Assembly: GCF_008843145.1 (NCBI RefSeq)
Contig: NZ_CP030265.1
Location: forward strand, 5,077,001-5,141,000
Direction of reading: 5' to 3'
Source: Skermanella pratensis
Lineage (GTDB): Bacteria; Pseudomonadota; Alphaproteobacteria; Azospirillales; Azospirillaceae
Length of the DNA: 64,000 nt
The position numbers were made by a program, and so were the translations under genes. Below, piece after piece: positions 62,844 through 64,000 of the stretch (position 1 is its first letter; every line of letters begins with the position of its first letter). Below the pieces are notes generated by a model that was not told the DNA's origin, ran no database searches, and saw only the letters and a program-made list of their open reading frames with translations.

Positions 62844-63617
62844 ATGGTCGAAAGCGTCTTCATGGCCGAGCTGACCTGGCCGGAGTTCGCCACGAAGGTG
62901 GCGGAGGGCGTCACCGTCTTCCTGCCCCTGGGCACCACCGAGCAGCACGGCCCCCACATGGCGATGAACGTGGACGTGGTGCTGCCCACCGCCGTGTGCG
63001 AACGGGTGGCGCGCAACGTCGGCGGCATCGTCGCCCCGACGATCCCCTATGGCTACAAGTCGCAGCCCCGCTCGGGCGGCGGCGAGTCGTTCCCCGGCAC
63101 CACCAGCCTGGATGCCAACACCTTCTCGCTGGTCGTGCGCGACGTGATCCGGAGCTTGGGCACCGACGGCGTGCGCCGGCTCGTGGTGGTGAACGGGCAT
63201 TTCGAGAACTGCTGGCCGGCTGTCGAGGGCGTCGACCTGGGCCTGCGGGAGCTTCGCCGCGACGGGATCGCGGACATGCAGGTGATGCGGCTGGAATACT
63301 GGGACTTCGTCGGCCGCGACACGCTGGACCGGCTCTTCCCCGAGGGGTTCCCCGGCACCGAGCTGGAGCATGCCAGCCTGCTGGAGACGTCCCTGATGCT
63401 GCTGCTGCGACCCGACCTGGTCGATATGGACAAGGTGCCGTCCGACGGGCCGGCGCGGTTCCCCACATACGACCGTTACCCCGTGCCGGAGGGGTTCGTC
63501 CCGGCCTCCGGCGTCCTGGCCCGCGCCCAGGGGTCCTCGGCCGAGAAGGGGCAACTCCTGATGGACGACCATGTCGAGCGGATCACGCGGGCCGTCCGCG
63601 CCGAATTCAACCTGTGA
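62844..63617 (+). CDS. Creatininase (creatinine amidohydrolase)
   Basis: A 257-residue metalloenzyme. SVFMAELTWPEF, TTEQHGPHMAMNVDVVLPTAV, YGYKSQPRSGGGESFPGTTSLD and NGHFENCW follow the Pseudomonas creatininase sequence closely, as I remember it. They include the metal ligands Glu, His and Asp of the EQH...D block and the His and Glu of NGHxEN. It opens creatinine to creatine (or a related cyclic amide). AAGGA precedes the start; 13 bases after the SDR. Confidence 0.87.
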   Translation: MVESVFMAELTWPEFATKVAEGVTVFLPLGTTEQHGPHMAMNVDVVLPTAVCERVARNVGGIVAPTIPYGYKSQPRSGGGESFPGTTSLDANTFSLVVRDVIRSLGTDGVRRLVVVNGHFENCWPAVEGVDLGLRELRRDGIADMQVMRLEYWDFVGRDTLDRLFPEGFPGTELEHASLLETSLMLLLRPDLVDMDKVPSDGPARFPTYDRYPVPEGFVPASGVLARAQGSSAEKGQLLMDDHVERITRAVRAEFNL

Positions 63618-63635
63618 GCAGATGATCGTAAGCAG

Positions 63636-64000
63636 ATGATGAGCGACAAGCAGTTCCAGCCTCTCGATTCCGCCGCCGTGCCGCGCTTCGCCGGGCTGCC
63701 GACCTTCATGCGGCTGCCCGTGGCCTCGCCGGAGGAGGTGGACGTGGCCCTGGTCGGCGTCCCGTTCGACGGCGGCACGACGAACCGGCCCGGTCCCCGC
63801 CACGGCCCGCGCGAGGTCCGGAACCAGTCCAGCCTGGTCCGCCGGGTCCACCACGCGACCGGCATCTGCCCGTTCGACCTGGTGCGCGTCGGGGATTGCG
63901 GCGACGCGCCGGTCAACCCGCTCGACCTGATGGAGAGCATCGACCTGATCTCCGGCCACTTCGCCGGGGTGCGCCGGGCGGGCGCCGTCCCGCTGACCGT
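63636..64000 (+). CDS. Ureohydrolase, guanidinopropionase/guanidinobutyrase-like (cut by window edge)
   Basis: The first about 121 residues of an arginase/agmatinase-family enzyme. DSAAVPRFAGLPTFMRLP, VGVPFDGGTTNRPGPRHGPREVR and DLVRVGDCGDAPVNP match GpuA/GbuA-type guanidino acid ureohydrolases, which release urea. The metal-binding GGDH and DAHxD motifs lie beyond base 64000. The start may be either of two adjacent ATGs (63636 or 63639). Lies 18 bases after the creatininase gene. Confidence 0.85.
   Translation, partial: MMSDKQFQPLDSAAVPRFAGLPTFMRLPVASPEEVDVALVGVPFDGGTTNRPGPRHGPREVRNQSSLVRRVHHATGICPFDLVRVGDCGDAPVNPLDLMESIDLISGHFAGVRRAGAVPLT

Overview
The window reads as chromosomal DNA of a high-G+C alphaproteobacterium, most likely of the Azospirillaceae/Rhodospirillales type (Skermanella-like). 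This is inferred from gene content, not from a search. The evidence is a MucR/Ros regulator, a two-piece (circularly permuted) tmRNA, a red-type form IC RuBisCO operon with CbbX, intracellular PHB depolymerase, the glyA-nrdR-ribD-ribE neighbourhood, and a DUF1476 zeta-type protein.

Layout. (1) 1-5178: a minus-strand housekeeping run rpiB-glyA-nrdR-ribD ... ribE. A plus-strand membrane acyltransferase sits between ribD and ribE, and ribD carries a one-base frameshift. (2) 5179-6575: mucR with a long leader and a terminator, and a small DUF6898 gene. (3) 6716-11956: glutaryl-CoA dehydrogenase, then a minus-strand branched-chain acyl-CoA (valine) unit made of acyl-CoA dehydrogenase, HIBYL-CoA hydrolase-like and MmsB, ending in an LdtR-type regulator. 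(4) 12133-24479: mixed housekeeping and stress genes (lipid kinase, phosphoesterase, hemB, thioesterase, three GST-fold proteins, EttA, PhaZ, methyltransferase, membrane glycosyltransferase). (5) 24905-28037: a zeta-like gene overlapping an amidoligase gene, and an orphan CHASE4-type histidine kinase. (6) 28209-38206: cbbR divergent from cbbL-S-E-X-F-P-T-A, a near-complete Calvin cycle operon with a 100-bp palindromic repeat between cbbL and cbbS. (7) 38298-40260: a lower-G+C accessory patch with two small two-gene modules, beside the two-piece tmRNA gene. (8) 40305-45441: glucuronate isomerase with a TRAP transporter, and a divergent GntR regulator. (9) 45446-47338: bioMNY biotin transporter. 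(10) 47571-57355: a guanidine-I riboswitch followed by carboxyguanidine deiminase subunits, guanidine carboxylase, allophanate hydrolase and a NitT/TauT-type ABC transporter. (11) 57640-64000: a LysR regulator divergent from a second NitT/TauT ABC transporter, two SDRs, a creatininase and a GpuA/GbuA-like ureohydrolase that runs off the right edge.

How it fits together. The right-hand 16 kb is devoted to nitrogen from guanidino compounds. One operon is switched on by free guanidine through an RNA element. The next is LysR-controlled and appears to open creatinine and guanidino acids. BioMNY lies directly beside the biotin-dependent guanidine carboxylase. The Calvin operon supports autotrophic or mixotrophic growth.

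The least explained parts are the accessory genes beside the tmRNA, the truncated zeta/amidoligase pair, the palindromic element inside the RuBisCO operon, and the creatininase-ureohydrolase operon. Two frameshifts at G runs (ribD and the amidoligase gene) each look like one missing G and could be assembly errors.
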